Source: Antonospora locustae (taxonomy: Eukaryota > Microsporidia). Taken from it: 64,000 nucleotides of DNA. The position numbers and the translations under genes were made by a program. Under the pieces are notes generated by a model, which saw only the letters and a list, made by a program, of their open reading frames with translations, did not search any database and had not been told where the DNA came from. Shown here piece after piece: positions 47,663 through 57,477 of the stretch (its first letter is position 1; each line of letters opens with the position of its first letter). The DNA lies in contig CM017448.1 in NCBI GenBank assembly GCA_007674295.1, positions 62,001 to 126,000 of the forward strand, given 5' to 3'.

Positions 47663-48658
47663 ATGAAAAATCAGTGCTCTGGAAAAAACACATGTTCCGA
47701 GGAGATGTTGACGGCCACAGCGCTGCCAAATGCGAAGGCAATTTCAGAGACTGCTCGCCACCGGAATGAAATTGAAAAAATGAAGAGGGAGAACATGAAG
47801 CTAGAAGGCGAAATAGCCATACTTAGGTCAAACATGCTTGTTCTTGAGCGCGAGAACTACTCCCTCAAGACAGAAAAAAGTAAAAACCTAGTGAGCGAGC
47901 TCAACAAGCTCGACCAAGTAAAAAAGGAGATGAAAATGCTGATGACTGAGAATCGAATCAAGGACAACCAGCTGAAAGCCTTCAAGAAGACAAAGACCGT
48001 CGGACATAGCTTTGAAATGGACACAAGATGGGCATTAGAGATGCTTGACTCGGACTACCAGCTCACACTGTACCCTTTTGAATACGAGCGCCTGAAAAAG
48101 CTTCATGATCTTTTCTATGAAGACTTCAAGACAATGCTTGCTGCTGACACGGTTATAAAGGAAGTCCGAAGAATCAGAGGCAACTTTGGTGAGTTTATCA
48201 AGTGTTTTCTGATATTTTGCTGCAAAAAAGAGGTCTTTGATCACTTCATTGTCGATCTTTTCTGTGAATACGGCTTTCAGGACAATTCAAGGCACACCAA
48301 ACAGATGTTCAAGATACTGAAATATGCGCCCATAGAGTGGGTCTCTGCGTTTTTCACCAACGGAAGGTTCGTGCAAGCTCTGTGTGAGTTTTTGGAGGAA
48401 AACGCAGAAAACACAGACACTGTGCTTTTCTATATGAGAGTCGCTGAGAACAGGCCCTTTCTGCTCTCGTTTGTCCTTGGAAACAAGTTGTTTATGTCCA
48501 TACTGCGCCGAAAAGACGAGTATTCACAGGCTCTCATAAGGTTGATGGCAGAAAAAGGCCTTTCCTCGTTCATAGACTACCAGAACATTAATCTTGTTAC
48601 CAGAGAGAGTCTGAAGGTGTTTTTCAAGAGGGAATATGTGGAGATAGACCAGATTTAG
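47663..48658 (+). CDS. Coiled-coil/helical protein, possibly ATRIP/Ddc2-like
   Basis: 331 residues: a coiled coil at about residues 28-115, then a helical domain with no named match. Inside the coil, LEGEIAILRSNMLVLERENY, LKTEK and LVSELNKLDQVKKEM resemble the checkpoint partner ATRIP/Rad26/Ddc2 (DGEIKILRDSL, LEQEKTQ, KKLQSLQSEL). ATRIP carries ATR/Mec1 to RPA-coated DNA. The helical second half would correspond to its HEAT region, but is much shorter than in yeast or human. The N-terminal acidic RPA-binding motif is not evident. CCCC is about 17 bases upstream. Generic coiled-coil similarity is the main caution. Confidence 0.4.
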   Translation: MKNQCSGKNTCSEEMLTATALPNAKAISETARHRNEIEKMKRENMKLEGEIAILRSNMLVLERENYSLKTEKSKNLVSELNKLDQVKKEMKMLMTENRIKDNQLKAFKKTKTVGHSFEMDTRWALEMLDSDYQLTLYPFEYERLKKLHDLFYEDFKTMLAADTVIKEVRRIRGNFGEFIKCFLIFCCKKEVFDHFIVDLFCEYGFQDNSRHTKQMFKILKYAPIEWVSAFFTNGRFVQALCEFLEENAENTDTVLFYMRVAENRPFLLSFVLGNKLFMSILRRKDEYSQALIRLMAEKGLSSFIDYQNINLVTRESLKVFFKREYVEIDQI

Positions 48659-48767
48659 TTGTAAAGATGTAGAAGTGCTGTATGTATTACGGGTCTCAGT
48701 GCATGTAGTACTGTGAACACATATCACACAGATTCAGAAGAGTCTGAAAAGGCATTTTTTTTACCCC

Positions 48768-49415
48768 ATGGGCAACATTGTATTCTCTAGACGCCCATCG
48801 CTGCGCGAAGAGCTACTGTCGCTTGAGGAGAAGATACATAAGGTAGAGCTGTATCTTGAAGTAGCACATGCGCGCAAGTCGAGCATAAGCTTCTGGATCA
48901 ATGTTGTGCTGCTGCTCACACCGCCTGCAGCTGCTGTACTTGTATCACTGGCGGGAAAAAAGCCGATTGCATATGGTTCTCTGCTTTTTGTTGCGACTTT
49001 TCTGCTGAAGAAACTGACAAGCATCTTCTATCTGTCCAGAATCAGAAACAGAGAAAAACTGCTTGCCGCGTACAGGGAAACACAGAAGCTCCGTGTAGAG
49101 GAGCTTAAGAGAGAAGTTATGTACACAGAGACAAAAAAGATAATAGAGAAATACGAAATAGCAAGCGACAAGACATCATCCAGAACAAAAAGCAGCAGAC
49201 AGAAGAAAGGAATTGTAGAAAAGATTACAGATGTTGTTCTAGGAAGCGATCCTAGTACAATGTATGCACTCATATGTGCAAGGTGTTTTTCTCACAACGG
49301 CCTGGTTTCTCCAATGGAGTACAGGGATGTCAAGTTTAGGTGCTATAGCTGTGACCATTTCAACGACAAAACAGTTGCTGGCAGCAGCCACGAAGACGTT
49401 CAGGAGGACAGCTAG
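48768..49415 (+). CDS. LNP1: Lunapark (LNP1), ER three-way junction protein
   Basis: 215 residues. The start MGNIVFSRRPS fits N-myristoylation. A coiled coil is followed by two hydrophobic segments (WINVVLLLTPPAAAVLVSLA and GSLLFVATFLLKKL), then a second coiled coil. The C-terminal lunapark zinc motif is YALICARCFSHNGL with FRCYSCDHFN, matching the family's YALICxxCxxHNG and FRCxYC. Lunapark stabilises ER tubule junctions and counterbalances Sey1/atlastin. CCCC abuts the ATG. Confidence 0.92.
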   Translation: MGNIVFSRRPSLREELLSLEEKIHKVELYLEVAHARKSSISFWINVVLLLTPPAAAVLVSLAGKKPIAYGSLLFVATFLLKKLTSIFYLSRIRNREKLLAAYRETQKLRVEELKREVMYTETKKIIEKYEIASDKTSSRTKSSRQKKGIVEKITDVVLGSDPSTMYALICARCFSHNGLVSPMEYRDVKFRCYSCDHFNDKTVAGSSHEDVQEDS

Positions 49416-49616
49416 CCTGCGCTTTGAAATGCAGCAAGTTCTTGAGTATTGTGTGAAGATTGCAAGGTGCCATGGAGCACACAGTGTCTTCTCTAGCACG
49501 TTTCAACATTTTGTGAATATTGTAAAATAAGAAAGTTCAACATTTTCAAAGGTATCTTCTCCGTCATTTGTGGCAACTGATATACATACATATAATCCGA
49601 AAACAAACAATTACCC

Positions 49617-50093
49617 ATGATAAAAGAGACTGTTGTCAAGCTTAGAGTTTATGATCTGTCGCAAGGAATGGCAAAGCAGATAGCACCTTCATTGGGTCTT
49701 GACATCGAGGGTATTTGGCACACATCTGTTGAGGTATTTGGCAACGAGTACTACTTTCAAAGAGGTGTTGTATTTGCTGAACCAGGAAAAACACACTATG
49801 GAAAGCCGCATAAAATACTGGATATTGGAACTACAAGACTCACAATGGAAATATTCCATGAGTATATAGAAAGCATGCAACACAAGTACAACGAGTCGTC
49901 ATATAACCTGATGATGAACAACTGCAATCACTTTTCAAATGACGCAACGCTGTTTTTGTGTTCAAAGGCCATTCCTGACTACATTCTTCTCCTGCCTGAG
50001 ATTGCTATGCGGTCTCCTTTCTACTATGCTTTGATGAGCAGCATCGGTAGAAATACAAACGAGGAGAACAGAGGAGGAAACAGTGAGATTTAG
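49617..50093 (+). CDS. DeSI-1-type PPPDE peptidase
   Basis: 158 residues. VKLRVYDLSQGMAKQIAPSL, LDIEGIWHTSVEVFG, MEIFHEYIESM and YNLMMNNCNHFSNDATLFL match DeSI-1 (VKLYVYDLSKGLAR, EGIWHTSIVV, YNLFEHNCNTFSNE). The catalytic histidine in WHTS and cysteine in NNCNHFS are both present. DeSI proteases remove SUMO from some substrates, and related enzymes act on ubiquitin or palmitoyl groups, so the natural substrate here is open. CCC directly precedes the ATG. Length matches the family. Confidence 0.92.
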   Translation: MIKETVVKLRVYDLSQGMAKQIAPSLGLDIEGIWHTSVEVFGNEYYFQRGVVFAEPGKTHYGKPHKILDIGTTRLTMEIFHEYIESMQHKYNESSYNLMMNNCNHFSNDATLFLCSKAIPDYILLLPEIAMRSPFYYALMSSIGRNTNEENRGGNSEI

Positions 50094-50147
50094 AGCACAG
50101 AAAGTCTTAGTGCAAGTGTCTTGTTGCATGCATAAAACAAATAAAGC

Positions 50148-51071
50148 TTATGTTTTATTGGCCTTTTTGGACGTACCGATGTTTATTGTGCTTACATATG
50201 CACTTACATCTTCATTCGACATTTTGCATATTCTTATCTTTGTGTCCCCCTTTTCAAACACCTTTTCGTTGTCCTCGTGTACTTCCTTGAACCTTATGAC
50301 ATGCTTTTTTATGTCCACAAAGGCACATCCCGGAACTATCTTCTTGACTTCCTTTATCGATAGCGGTGTTTCAGTCTCGTACTTAAATATCTTTCCGAAA
50401 AAGGTGTTCAAAATTTTCTCTCTATCATTCTTCACCTTGCTTAAGTTTAAAAGCTCGGCTTTTGTCATTATCTCCAGACATGCGGAGGGTCTCTTTACCC
50501 GCTTTGCCTTCTCTGTGTCTATTCTCTCGTCTTTCCTATCTGCGTCGCACATGTTTACAGAGTCATCTGGACTCACCTCCTCGGCATCCACATATATCTT
50601 AATTTCAAGTGCCTGCTTTGCCTCGTCCACAGATCCCAACTCAACTAGTACGCATCCAGTAAACATTCTCTTTTTGTCTCTTCTCATTCGAATCAACTTT
50701 GGATTCATGTGTTTGCGCAGCAATTCCTCAATTTCCTCTAGCGTCATGTCTCGTCTCAGACCCTTTATGCCGATAACTCGGTCATCTATGCTGTCCTCGG
50801 CAATGTACTTTTTGTACTCGTCTGTAACCACTTTTCGTATCTGATTGTTATCGTTTACCTCCACAACTTTGCTTTCCTTAAGTGCCTCCCGGACAGCCTC
50901 TGCAGTTGCATTCATGCTGGAAAGTCTCTTGAACTTTAGAAGCACAGATACAGGAAACCACCCATCATTTTTGGCGCATTCTGACCTCAAAAACGTGTCT
51001 ATGCGGTAGTTGGAGTCGCTAAAGTAGAACTCAACCTGTTTTCTGATTCTTTCCATATCCAGCTCGGTCAT
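50148..51071 (-). CDS. LHP1: La protein (LHP1)
   Basis: 307 residues. The N-terminal La motif reads RIRKQVEFYFSDSNYRIDTFLR, with PVSVLLKFKRL and IRKV further on; it binds the UUU-OH end of new polymerase III transcripts. An RRM-like domain follows at about residues 97-170 (DRVIGIKGLRRDM to GCVLVELGSVDEAKQA). A second RRM-like region spans about residues 212-290 (PGCAFVDI, VIRFKE). The protein protects and folds pre-tRNAs and U6 RNA. The frame opens with a TTG one codon earlier; the ATG has CCC upstream. Confidence 0.92.
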   Translation of the reverse strand: MTELDMERIRKQVEFYFSDSNYRIDTFLRSECAKNDGWFPVSVLLKFKRLSSMNATAEAVREALKESKVVEVNDNNQIRKVVTDEYKKYIAEDSIDDRVIGIKGLRRDMTLEEIEELLRKHMNPKLIRMRRDKKRMFTGCVLVELGSVDEAKQALEIKIYVDAEEVSPDDSVNMCDADRKDERIDTEKAKRVKRPSACLEIMTKAELLNLSKVKNDREKILNTFFGKIFKYETETPLSIKEVKKIVPGCAFVDIKKHVIRFKEVHEDNEKVFEKGDTKIRICKMSNEDVSAYVSTINIGTSKKANKT

Positions 51072-51243
51072 CAAGGGCTAAAAATTTCCGGCTCTCTGTG
51101 CATGAATGCACATGCCAGTGCGCTTTTGTACGACAGCAATAAAAGTCCAGATGCATCTCTATGTACCATCGTAGGTATCTCTATTATAGGCTGCATGCCG
51201 AGATGCCATATTTTCTAGTCCATAGAAGCTGCAAGATGCCCCG

Positions 51244-52329
51244 ATGAGGAGAATAGATTTCTACAAGAAGTGTGGATCTCTTCTGAAAAACGTTGTGCAT
51301 AAACGAGCCACCATTGCAAGCGTGTGCTTTGAGATGAAAAACCCAAAGCCGTACTATGCGATTCTGCACGGAGTCGTCCGAAACTATATCTACTTGGAGA
51401 AAATGTTAAGGGGAAGGCCGTTGAACGGACACAGCATATATACTTGCATGTGCTGGATCTACGGCAGTGTTCAAAAAGAAAGCACAAAAAGCTGTACCAT
51501 ATTGTCAGAAGCAGAGTTTAATGATGTAAGATGCAACATGCTCGTAAAGAAGGAGGCTCGAAGGATGTTCATTAGAGTTAATACTCTGAAGTGCACACAC
51601 AATCTACCCCTGAGCATCACTCCAACAGCAATTCCCAGTGTCTTTGAGCTCAGAGAGAAGTTTCGCCACAAATGCCTACTCTATAGAGAAGGAAAATACT
51701 TTGTACAAAACTTATCCAGCTGCATTCCAGCATTTGTCCTCGACCCTCCACAGAACTCAGTAGTTATAGACACATGTGCAGCGCCTGGAAACAAAACAAC
51801 ACATCTTTCGGCGATCATGAGAAACACAGGAAAGGTGTATGCTGTGGAGAAAGACTGCAAGCGGTTTGAAACTCTGCGAGAAGTGACGAGAAAAAGTGGT
51901 GCGACCAATGTTGTTCTTATCAATAGCGACTTCATGGAGCTGCACCCTGAAGACTTTGAGGAAGTGGAGTATGCGCTGGTTGACCCGTCGTGCTCTGGAT
52001 CCGGCATACATTGCATGTATGAAAAGAATTTAACGCGGCTTCAAAATCTCCAAAATGTACAGGTCAAAATCATTACAAGACTAGCGCAATTTAGAAATCT
52101 CAAAAGGTTTGTGTATTCAACATGTTCTGTGCACACTGAAGAGAATGAGGATGTGGTGGAAAAAGTGCTAGAAACATGCAAAAACTTCAAATTGGAGGAC
52201 ATTGGGGATTTCTGGAGCACAAGGGGCGACATCAGATACCATTTTTATAGAAGCGTCATAAGGGCATACCCAGACACTAATTTAGGAACAATTGGATTCT
52301 TCGCTGCCTTGTTCGTAAGACAACAGTAA
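51244..52329 (+). CDS. RCM1: rRNA (cytosine-C5) methyltransferase NSUN5/Rcm1
   Basis: 361-residue NOP2/Sun-family enzyme using S-adenosylmethionine. VIDTCAAPGNKTTHLSAIM forms the SAM loop. The two catalytic cysteines lie in VDPSCSGSGIHC and FVYSTCSVHTEENEDVVE. SCSGSG with YSTCS and the short N-terminal region point to NSUN5/Rcm1, which methylates one cytosine in large-subunit rRNA, rather than Nop2 (PCSGTG). All catalytic residues are present. CCCC is one base before the ATG. Confidence 0.88.
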   Translation: MRRIDFYKKCGSLLKNVVHKRATIASVCFEMKNPKPYYAILHGVVRNYIYLEKMLRGRPLNGHSIYTCMCWIYGSVQKESTKSCTILSEAEFNDVRCNMLVKKEARRMFIRVNTLKCTHNLPLSITPTAIPSVFELREKFRHKCLLYREGKYFVQNLSSCIPAFVLDPPQNSVVIDTCAAPGNKTTHLSAIMRNTGKVYAVEKDCKRFETLREVTRKSGATNVVLINSDFMELHPEDFEEVEYALVDPSCSGSGIHCMYEKNLTRLQNLQNVQVKIITRLAQFRNLKRFVYSTCSVHTEENEDVVEKVLETCKNFKLEDIGDFWSTRGDIRYHFYRSVIRAYPDTNLGTIGFFAALFVRQQ

Positions 52330-52414
52330 AATGTACATCCTGTGAGCAAAACAACCTGGCTGATACTAGTTCTCCAAGTACATTATATAGCGAAAGAACA
52401 CGTTCTCTGCATTA

Positions 52415-53323
52415 CTATGGACAATCAAGTGTTTTGCGGCACATTTCAAGTGCTCCTGCAAGAGTCCGGCAACACCCCAGAAACCCCGATGCATGCACAA
52501 ATAGTGCATCCTTAATACTCGACACTTCTGCAAGTAAGTCACCGTCTAGGCCTCTCCACTCCTCCTTGAGAGGTAATTTGCAGCGAAAGCTTTTTCTAGT
52601 GATGGGCACTGCATACACTCTTGCCTCCTCTTTTTTGCTGACTACAATAAACTGAATGTCTTTTCCAAAGTCACTCTCCACTTCAAGTACCATTGCAGGC
52701 GGAATGTACTCTTCGCTTATAATTATCTTTCCCTCGCAATTCTCAACGCCTGCCCTTGCCAGTTTGTACTTAGGAAGCCAGAAGTACAATCGATGTTCCA
52801 TGAAGTTGTCAAGGTCAATCTGCACAATTTTCATACATTCCATAAACCGCTTTTCCTGAGCTGTGCTGTCGTTGTCTTCTAGCATGTTGAAAGAACTCAC
52901 TAGGTCGCACAGCCCACGAACTCTGTATGCACCCTCAAAATCATAGCCGTTGTCCACGCCATCGATTCCCAAAAAATAGTCTCTGTATATTCCATCGATA
53001 AGAACATCAAGCATGTCGTCACTAGTGTCAAAGTTGTATGCCCTCAAAAACTCGCTACAGAAGTACTTAAATATAAGCCCGGCGCTGCTCATCTTAACAT
53101 GGTACTTATTGCTGAAGGTTTCGACAAAGCTGCGCTGGTGATGGTCAAATCTCATGTGCGCGGGATCAAAAACACGTCCCACATCGTAGACAATATCTCC
53201 AGTCTCTATTTCTCGAACGTCTCTTGTTCTTATCACCTCTGCGTGTGGATATATTTTGAGGAGAATGGCTGTTGCTGTAACCTCGTCCTGGTGGAATCTT
53301 CCATTATGTGTCACAAGCTTCAT
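52415..53323 (-). CDS. MYG1: MYG1 family exonuclease
   Basis: 302-residue DHH-superfamily protein. VTHNGRFHQDEVTATAIL, YDVGRVFDP, RFDHHQRSFVETFS and GVDNGYDF are the MYG1 metal-binding motifs. Human MYG1 is a 3'-5' RNA exonuclease acting in both nucleolus and mitochondria. No targeting presequence is visible here, fitting mitosome-only biology and a nuclear or cytosolic role. Length is slightly below the family norm. No CCC abuts this start. Confidence 0.93.
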   Translation of the reverse strand: MKLVTHNGRFHQDEVTATAILLKIYPHAEVIRTRDVREIETGDIVYDVGRVFDPAHMRFDHHQRSFVETFSNKYHVKMSSAGLIFKYFCSEFLRAYNFDTSDDMLDVLIDGIYRDYFLGIDGVDNGYDFEGAYRVRGLCDLVSSFNMLEDNDSTAQEKRFMECMKIVQIDLDNFMEHRLYFWLPKYKLARAGVENCEGKIIISEEYIPPAMVLEVESDFGKDIQFIVVSKKEEARVYAVPITRKSFRCKLPLKEEWRGLDGDLLAEVSSIKDALFVHASGFLGCCRTLAGALEMCRKTLDCP

Positions 53324-53436
53324 TAGGATTGCAATTTTCTGCAGAGGCCATCTAAGGCTTCAAGACACACTTGCAGGAGGCCTTGTGATTGTACACCCTG
53401 TTACTAAATTGATATACAAAAATCAGCCCTAGATAA

Positions 53437-55296
53437 ATGGGCGTACCATCGCTATTTCGATACATAACAGATAAGTACCCGGACACAATACGGCCTGTAA
53501 CATCGGAAGATAAAACAGATATGCTGTATATCGATTTCAATGCAATAGTGCACAGGTGTTGCAAACATCCGATGGCACCGCCACCAAAGGACGAAAATGA
53601 GATTTTTCTGAATGTGCAGGCGTATCTTTGCAACATAGTCGAGCTGGTGGAGCCTAGGATTTTGGTTTACATTGCAACAGATGGTGTTGCCCCACGTGCA
53701 AAGCTAAATCAGCAAAGAGCACGTCGGTACCACTCTTCTGTTGAGGCAGCACTTGAGAGGAGCTTTGTAACGAAGCCAGCGCTGGAGACAGATGCACAGG
53801 AGGAGCTTGAAGTTTCCAAAGAAGAAGCTGCGTTCGAGTCAAACGCAATAACACCTGGCACAGATTTCATGAAGAGACTGGACGACTTCATAAACGACTT
53901 TATAAAGTACCAGGTTACATACGAATGGAAACATCTTTCTGTTATATACTCGTCTTCAAACGTATCTGGAGAGGGAGAGCAGAAGATTCTTGAGTTCATC
54001 AGGTCTCAAAAGAATTTCGCCGAGTTTTCGCACACAATCTACAGTCCTGATGCAGATATAATTTTCCTGGGGCTGTCCCTGCACAAGTTGAAAGTGAGGC
54101 TCATGAGAAACGACCAGAACCTGGAATCTCGGCAGAAAAAGGAGTTCTGTAAGACATGTCAGAAAAAGGGGCATTCTGCATATTACTGTGGAAACATAAA
54201 GACATGGAGGTATTTGTATTTTGACATTGAAATTCTGAAAAGACATCTGTACTCCATGTTTAAGTCGCATATAAAACGAAAATTTAGTTTTCACAGAATC
54301 GTAGATGACTGGGTCTTTCTGTGTTTCCTTGCTGGAAACGACTTCATTCCAAACCTGCAATGTCTCGACATTCGATTTGGTGCACTTGAGCACATTTTCT
54401 TCATTCTGACATACAACTTCAACAGCACAGGTCTGCACATAACAGAAAACGGAAACATAAATGCCAGTGCTTTCAAAAACGCCATGGCACTCCTTGCAAA
54501 GCATGAAAACACCTTCTACTACAAGAAGCTGGAGTCTCTTAGAGAGGCACGGAGAAAGTTTTTCAACAAGGTACCTGTCGAGGAGATATGGCTTCACACT
54601 GCTGCAGGAAAGAGCAAGTACTACGAGGAAAAGCTGGGTGCTACAACAGAAGAAGATGTCAAGATTGTGTGTAGAGACTATCTAGAGTGTCTTTCGTGGA
54701 TATTATCGTACTACTACACAGGCATCAAGAGCTGGGACTTCTATTATCCGCACCACTACTCTCCGTTTGCCAAGGACCTAATAAAAGTCTCGAACCTTGA
54801 CTTTAGTTTTGTGCTAGGAAAGCCTCTGCGTCCGCTCGAGCAGCTAATGGCTGTTATGCCGCCACTGAGCAAGGAGCTGATTCCAGCACCAATGCAGGTT
54901 CTTTTCAAGGAGTTTCAGAAGTTCTATCCAGAAGATGTTCAAATAGACATGTTTGACAGATTGCTAGCATGGCAGGGCGTTGCACTGCTTCCATTTCTTG
55001 ATATTAAAACAATGCTGCCCAGAATCAGGGAGACTGTGGAAAGCATGGAGCTGTGCGATATGTACAAAAACATCAAGGGACAGACTCTGCTCTATCTATC
55101 AGAAAGCAATCGTTCTTTTAGCACGCTTTACACACTCTATATAGACGCTAGAAACAGTGTAGTATTTGACAACAAGAGTTTTTCAGGACGCATTTATCAA
55201 TACTATGGGGCAATCTTTCCCGGAAACAAGTCTGTGTTTTTTAGAGAGGAGTATGAAAACAAGACAATCTCTGTTATTTTTGAAAATGTCAAGTAA
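53437..55296 (+). CDS. RAT1: 5'-3' exoribonuclease RAT1/XRN2
   Basis: 619 residues. The start MGVPSLFRYITDKYP, YIDFNAIVHRC, SGEGEQKI, SPDADIIFLGL and LAGNDFIPNL form the acidic XRN active site. A CCHC finger between the conserved regions (CKTCQKKGHSAYYC) is the mark of Rat1/Xrn2 rather than Xrn1. Rat1 terminates RNA polymerase II transcription and trims pre-rRNA in the nucleus. The second conserved region ends with WQGVALLPFLD; the long C-terminal tail is missing (yeast Rat1 is about 1000 residues). CCC lies about eight bases before the ATG. Confidence 0.92.
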   Translation: MGVPSLFRYITDKYPDTIRPVTSEDKTDMLYIDFNAIVHRCCKHPMAPPPKDENEIFLNVQAYLCNIVELVEPRILVYIATDGVAPRAKLNQQRARRYHSSVEAALERSFVTKPALETDAQEELEVSKEEAAFESNAITPGTDFMKRLDDFINDFIKYQVTYEWKHLSVIYSSSNVSGEGEQKILEFIRSQKNFAEFSHTIYSPDADIIFLGLSLHKLKVRLMRNDQNLESRQKKEFCKTCQKKGHSAYYCGNIKTWRYLYFDIEILKRHLYSMFKSHIKRKFSFHRIVDDWVFLCFLAGNDFIPNLQCLDIRFGALEHIFFILTYNFNSTGLHITENGNINASAFKNAMALLAKHENTFYYKKLESLREARRKFFNKVPVEEIWLHTAAGKSKYYEEKLGATTEEDVKIVCRDYLECLSWILSYYYTGIKSWDFYYPHHYSPFAKDLIKVSNLDFSFVLGKPLRPLEQLMAVMPPLSKELIPAPMQVLFKEFQKFYPEDVQIDMFDRLLAWQGVALLPFLDIKTMLPRIRETVESMELCDMYKNIKGQTLLYLSESNRSFSTLYTLYIDARNSVVFDNKSFSGRIYQYYGAIFPGNKSVFFREEYENKTISVIFENVK

Positions 55297-55440
55297 ATCT
55301 ATAGTTTCCGCTCTTTACTTACTGTCAAAACGTATTCTTGTTCTAGAAGTGCTTCAAAGAAATATGTAAACAAGGCCAGATGTTCGGAATTTTATAACTG
55401 CTAAGTCCAAAATCCTGTCTCAGCAGACATCCTTGTCTTT

Positions 55441-56118
55441 ATGCGTTTCACTGGCTTCTATAATGCTAGAATAGAGTTTGTTCGTCTTAACAAAAAGCTG
55501 ACGCGACCCATGGAGAAGCTCTACACCAACAATTTTCAACATATTGTATGTGAAATTCTCGCCAAGTATTCAAGCAAGCGCCTACGACTAATGATTTCAG
55601 GCGGAAGTGTGCTGGCGCTTTTTGACTTGAAAGCAATGATGGAAATGGACACTTCTCTATGGACCATCTACTATGCTGACGAAAGAATTGACAGTAGCGA
55701 TCTCAACTATACCTCGTCCATTCCTTTTCTGCGCTCCATGCAGGCAAAGGCATTTCCTATAGTACCCGGCCCAACTCCAGCGCAGGCAGCCTCTGCATAC
55801 GCAGATACATGCACATACGTTGACGTGGCCTTCCTTGGTGTAGGAGAGGACGGTCACATTGCCTCGTTATTTCCTGACTCTGCAGCTTTAGACAGCACTG
55901 AGTACTTTGTTTATGTGGACAACTCCCCAAAGACACCTACAAGGAGAATCACAGTAACAATCAGGTTTCTGAATGAGTGTGTGGATAGGCTGTTTTTTTT
56001 TATTCCACCGAAGAACGGACAGCTCAAAGACGTCCTGGAGCCACACAAAAGCATAGTCAGCAGACTTAATCGCAGCTATGTTGTGTACTTAGACCAGAGA
56101 AAGAGGTGCAGTGACTAG
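55441..56118 (+). CDS. SOL3: 6-phosphogluconolactonase
   Basis: 225-residue enzyme of the oxidative pentose phosphate pathway, hydrolysing 6-phosphogluconolactone in the cytosol and so supporting NADPH supply. MISGGSVLALF, YYADERIDSSDLNY and FLGVGEDGHIASLFPDS are the standard motifs (SGGS, DER, GxGxDGHxASLFP), all present. Length is near the family norm. NADPH from this pathway could feed the reductase encoded at 17723. No CCC signal lies at the start. Confidence 0.92.
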   Translation: MRFTGFYNARIEFVRLNKKLTRPMEKLYTNNFQHIVCEILAKYSSKRLRLMISGGSVLALFDLKAMMEMDTSLWTIYYADERIDSSDLNYTSSIPFLRSMQAKAFPIVPGPTPAQAASAYADTCTYVDVAFLGVGEDGHIASLFPDSAALDSTEYFVYVDNSPKTPTRRITVTIRFLNECVDRLFFFIPPKNGQLKDVLEPHKSIVSRLNRSYVVYLDQRKRCSD

Positions 56119-56214
56119 GAAAAAGACTGGCAGCAGCAAGCGTTGTATGTTTTGCTCGCCGCTTGGCTTTCAGCTTCTTGATGGAGTTTCAATAAACTAT
56201 TAACAACAAAGCCC

Positions 56215-57378
56215 ATGGATAAAAGCCTGGTGGCGGAAAGTCTGAGAAGCTCTGAACTTGACGCAGAACAGAAAGAAAAGATTATAATGGAGACAGCATC
56301 AAGTATGGCTGAAGAGCACGACTTTAAGGGAATACTTGCTCTGGTTATGGATATGCAGTCTCTTTGGAAAGACGTAACAACGGTTCGCATAACAAAGATA
56401 GTCAAAAAAATTCTGAGGATTCTGCCAGGCGACCAAGTTCAGGAAGTTCTGAGTCTTGTAGACGACTTGATTGTCTGGGCTGACCGCGAGAGCAAAAAGA
56501 TTCTGAAGCTTGATCTGGAGTGCAAAAGAATCAACGCATTGCTCAACATTGGAAAGCACACAGAATGTCTGGATTCGATTCGGAGAGTGCTAAAGGTCTT
56601 GAAGAGGTTTGATGATAAAGAAAACCAGATCAGGCTCTACATTTGTGAGAGCAGGGCGTTCTATGACTTGCATGATACTGCAAGGTCTAGAAGCTCGCTA
56701 ACATCTGCAAGAATACTGGCAGTAAGCTCCTATTGCCCGTATGAGCTGCAGGCACAAATTGATCTATTGTGTGGCATGCTCATCTGTGACGAAAAGCAAT
56801 ACTCTACGGCATATTCGTACTTTCTGGAGGCCATTGACAGCTTTAGGCTTGCAAAAGAGCCCGAAGGAGCGCTGCTTTCGGGACGCTACCTGCTTCTATC
56901 CAAGATCATCGATAAAAGATGGCAGGACATATCAAACTTAATGAAGAGCAAGATTTTTATTCCGTTTCTAAACGATACGGTTATACAACTGCTGCTAAAG
57001 ATTGAAGTGAGTTGCAGAAATAGAGACCTGAGGGAATACCACGTTCTTCTGGACAACAACAAGGACACCATTAATACAGACATGTTCATCAAGTCTCATC
57101 TGTACTTTCTCTATGGAATGTTGTTTGAGTCAAACATCATGAAAATCATTGAGCCGTATTCCAACATTAAAATGTCCACAATTTCAGGCATTCTTGGCTT
57201 TTCGCAACACGATGTGGAGGAGAAGATAAGAAAAATGATTTTGGATAGAAAAATCAATGGAACTATCGATAATGTGAATGGGTGCATCTTTATATTTGAC
57301 AAGAGAAACGGTGAGGACAAATATGCCGAACATCTTGAGCAAGTTAATGTTTTGAAAGAATTTGTTGCTTCTCTATAA
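56215..57378 (+). CDS. RPN6: 26S proteasome lid subunit RPN6
   Basis: 387 residues. Helical repeats are followed by a PCI domain. LYGMLFESNIMKIIEPYSNIKMST, then VEEKIRKMILDRKINGTIDNVNG, are close to RPN6/PSMD11 ([35 protein letters not shown]). RPN6 clamps the lid to the 20S core and base ATPases. It is only slightly shorter than the human subunit (422). CCC directly precedes the ATG. Confidence 0.93.
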   Translation: MDKSLVAESLRSSELDAEQKEKIIMETASSMAEEHDFKGILALVMDMQSLWKDVTTVRITKIVKKILRILPGDQVQEVLSLVDDLIVWADRESKKILKLDLECKRINALLNIGKHTECLDSIRRVLKVLKRFDDKENQIRLYICESRAFYDLHDTARSRSSLTSARILAVSSYCPYELQAQIDLLCGMLICDEKQYSTAYSYFLEAIDSFRLAKEPEGALLSGRYLLLSKIIDKRWQDISNLMKSKIFIPFLNDTVIQLLLKIEVSCRNRDLREYHVLLDNNKDTINTDMFIKSHLYFLYGMLFESNIMKIIEPYSNIKMSTISGILGFSQHDVEEKIRKMILDRKINGTIDNVNGCIFIFDKRNGEDKYAEHLEQVNVLKEFVASL

Positions 57379-57477
57379 ATAAAAAGGCATTGTTTCATTA
57401 ACCTCCGTGCGCCGTACTTTGTATGCATGGTTAGCTTAGTGCAACAGCTGGTATTGTGCAGATTTCTGAAGCCCTTA

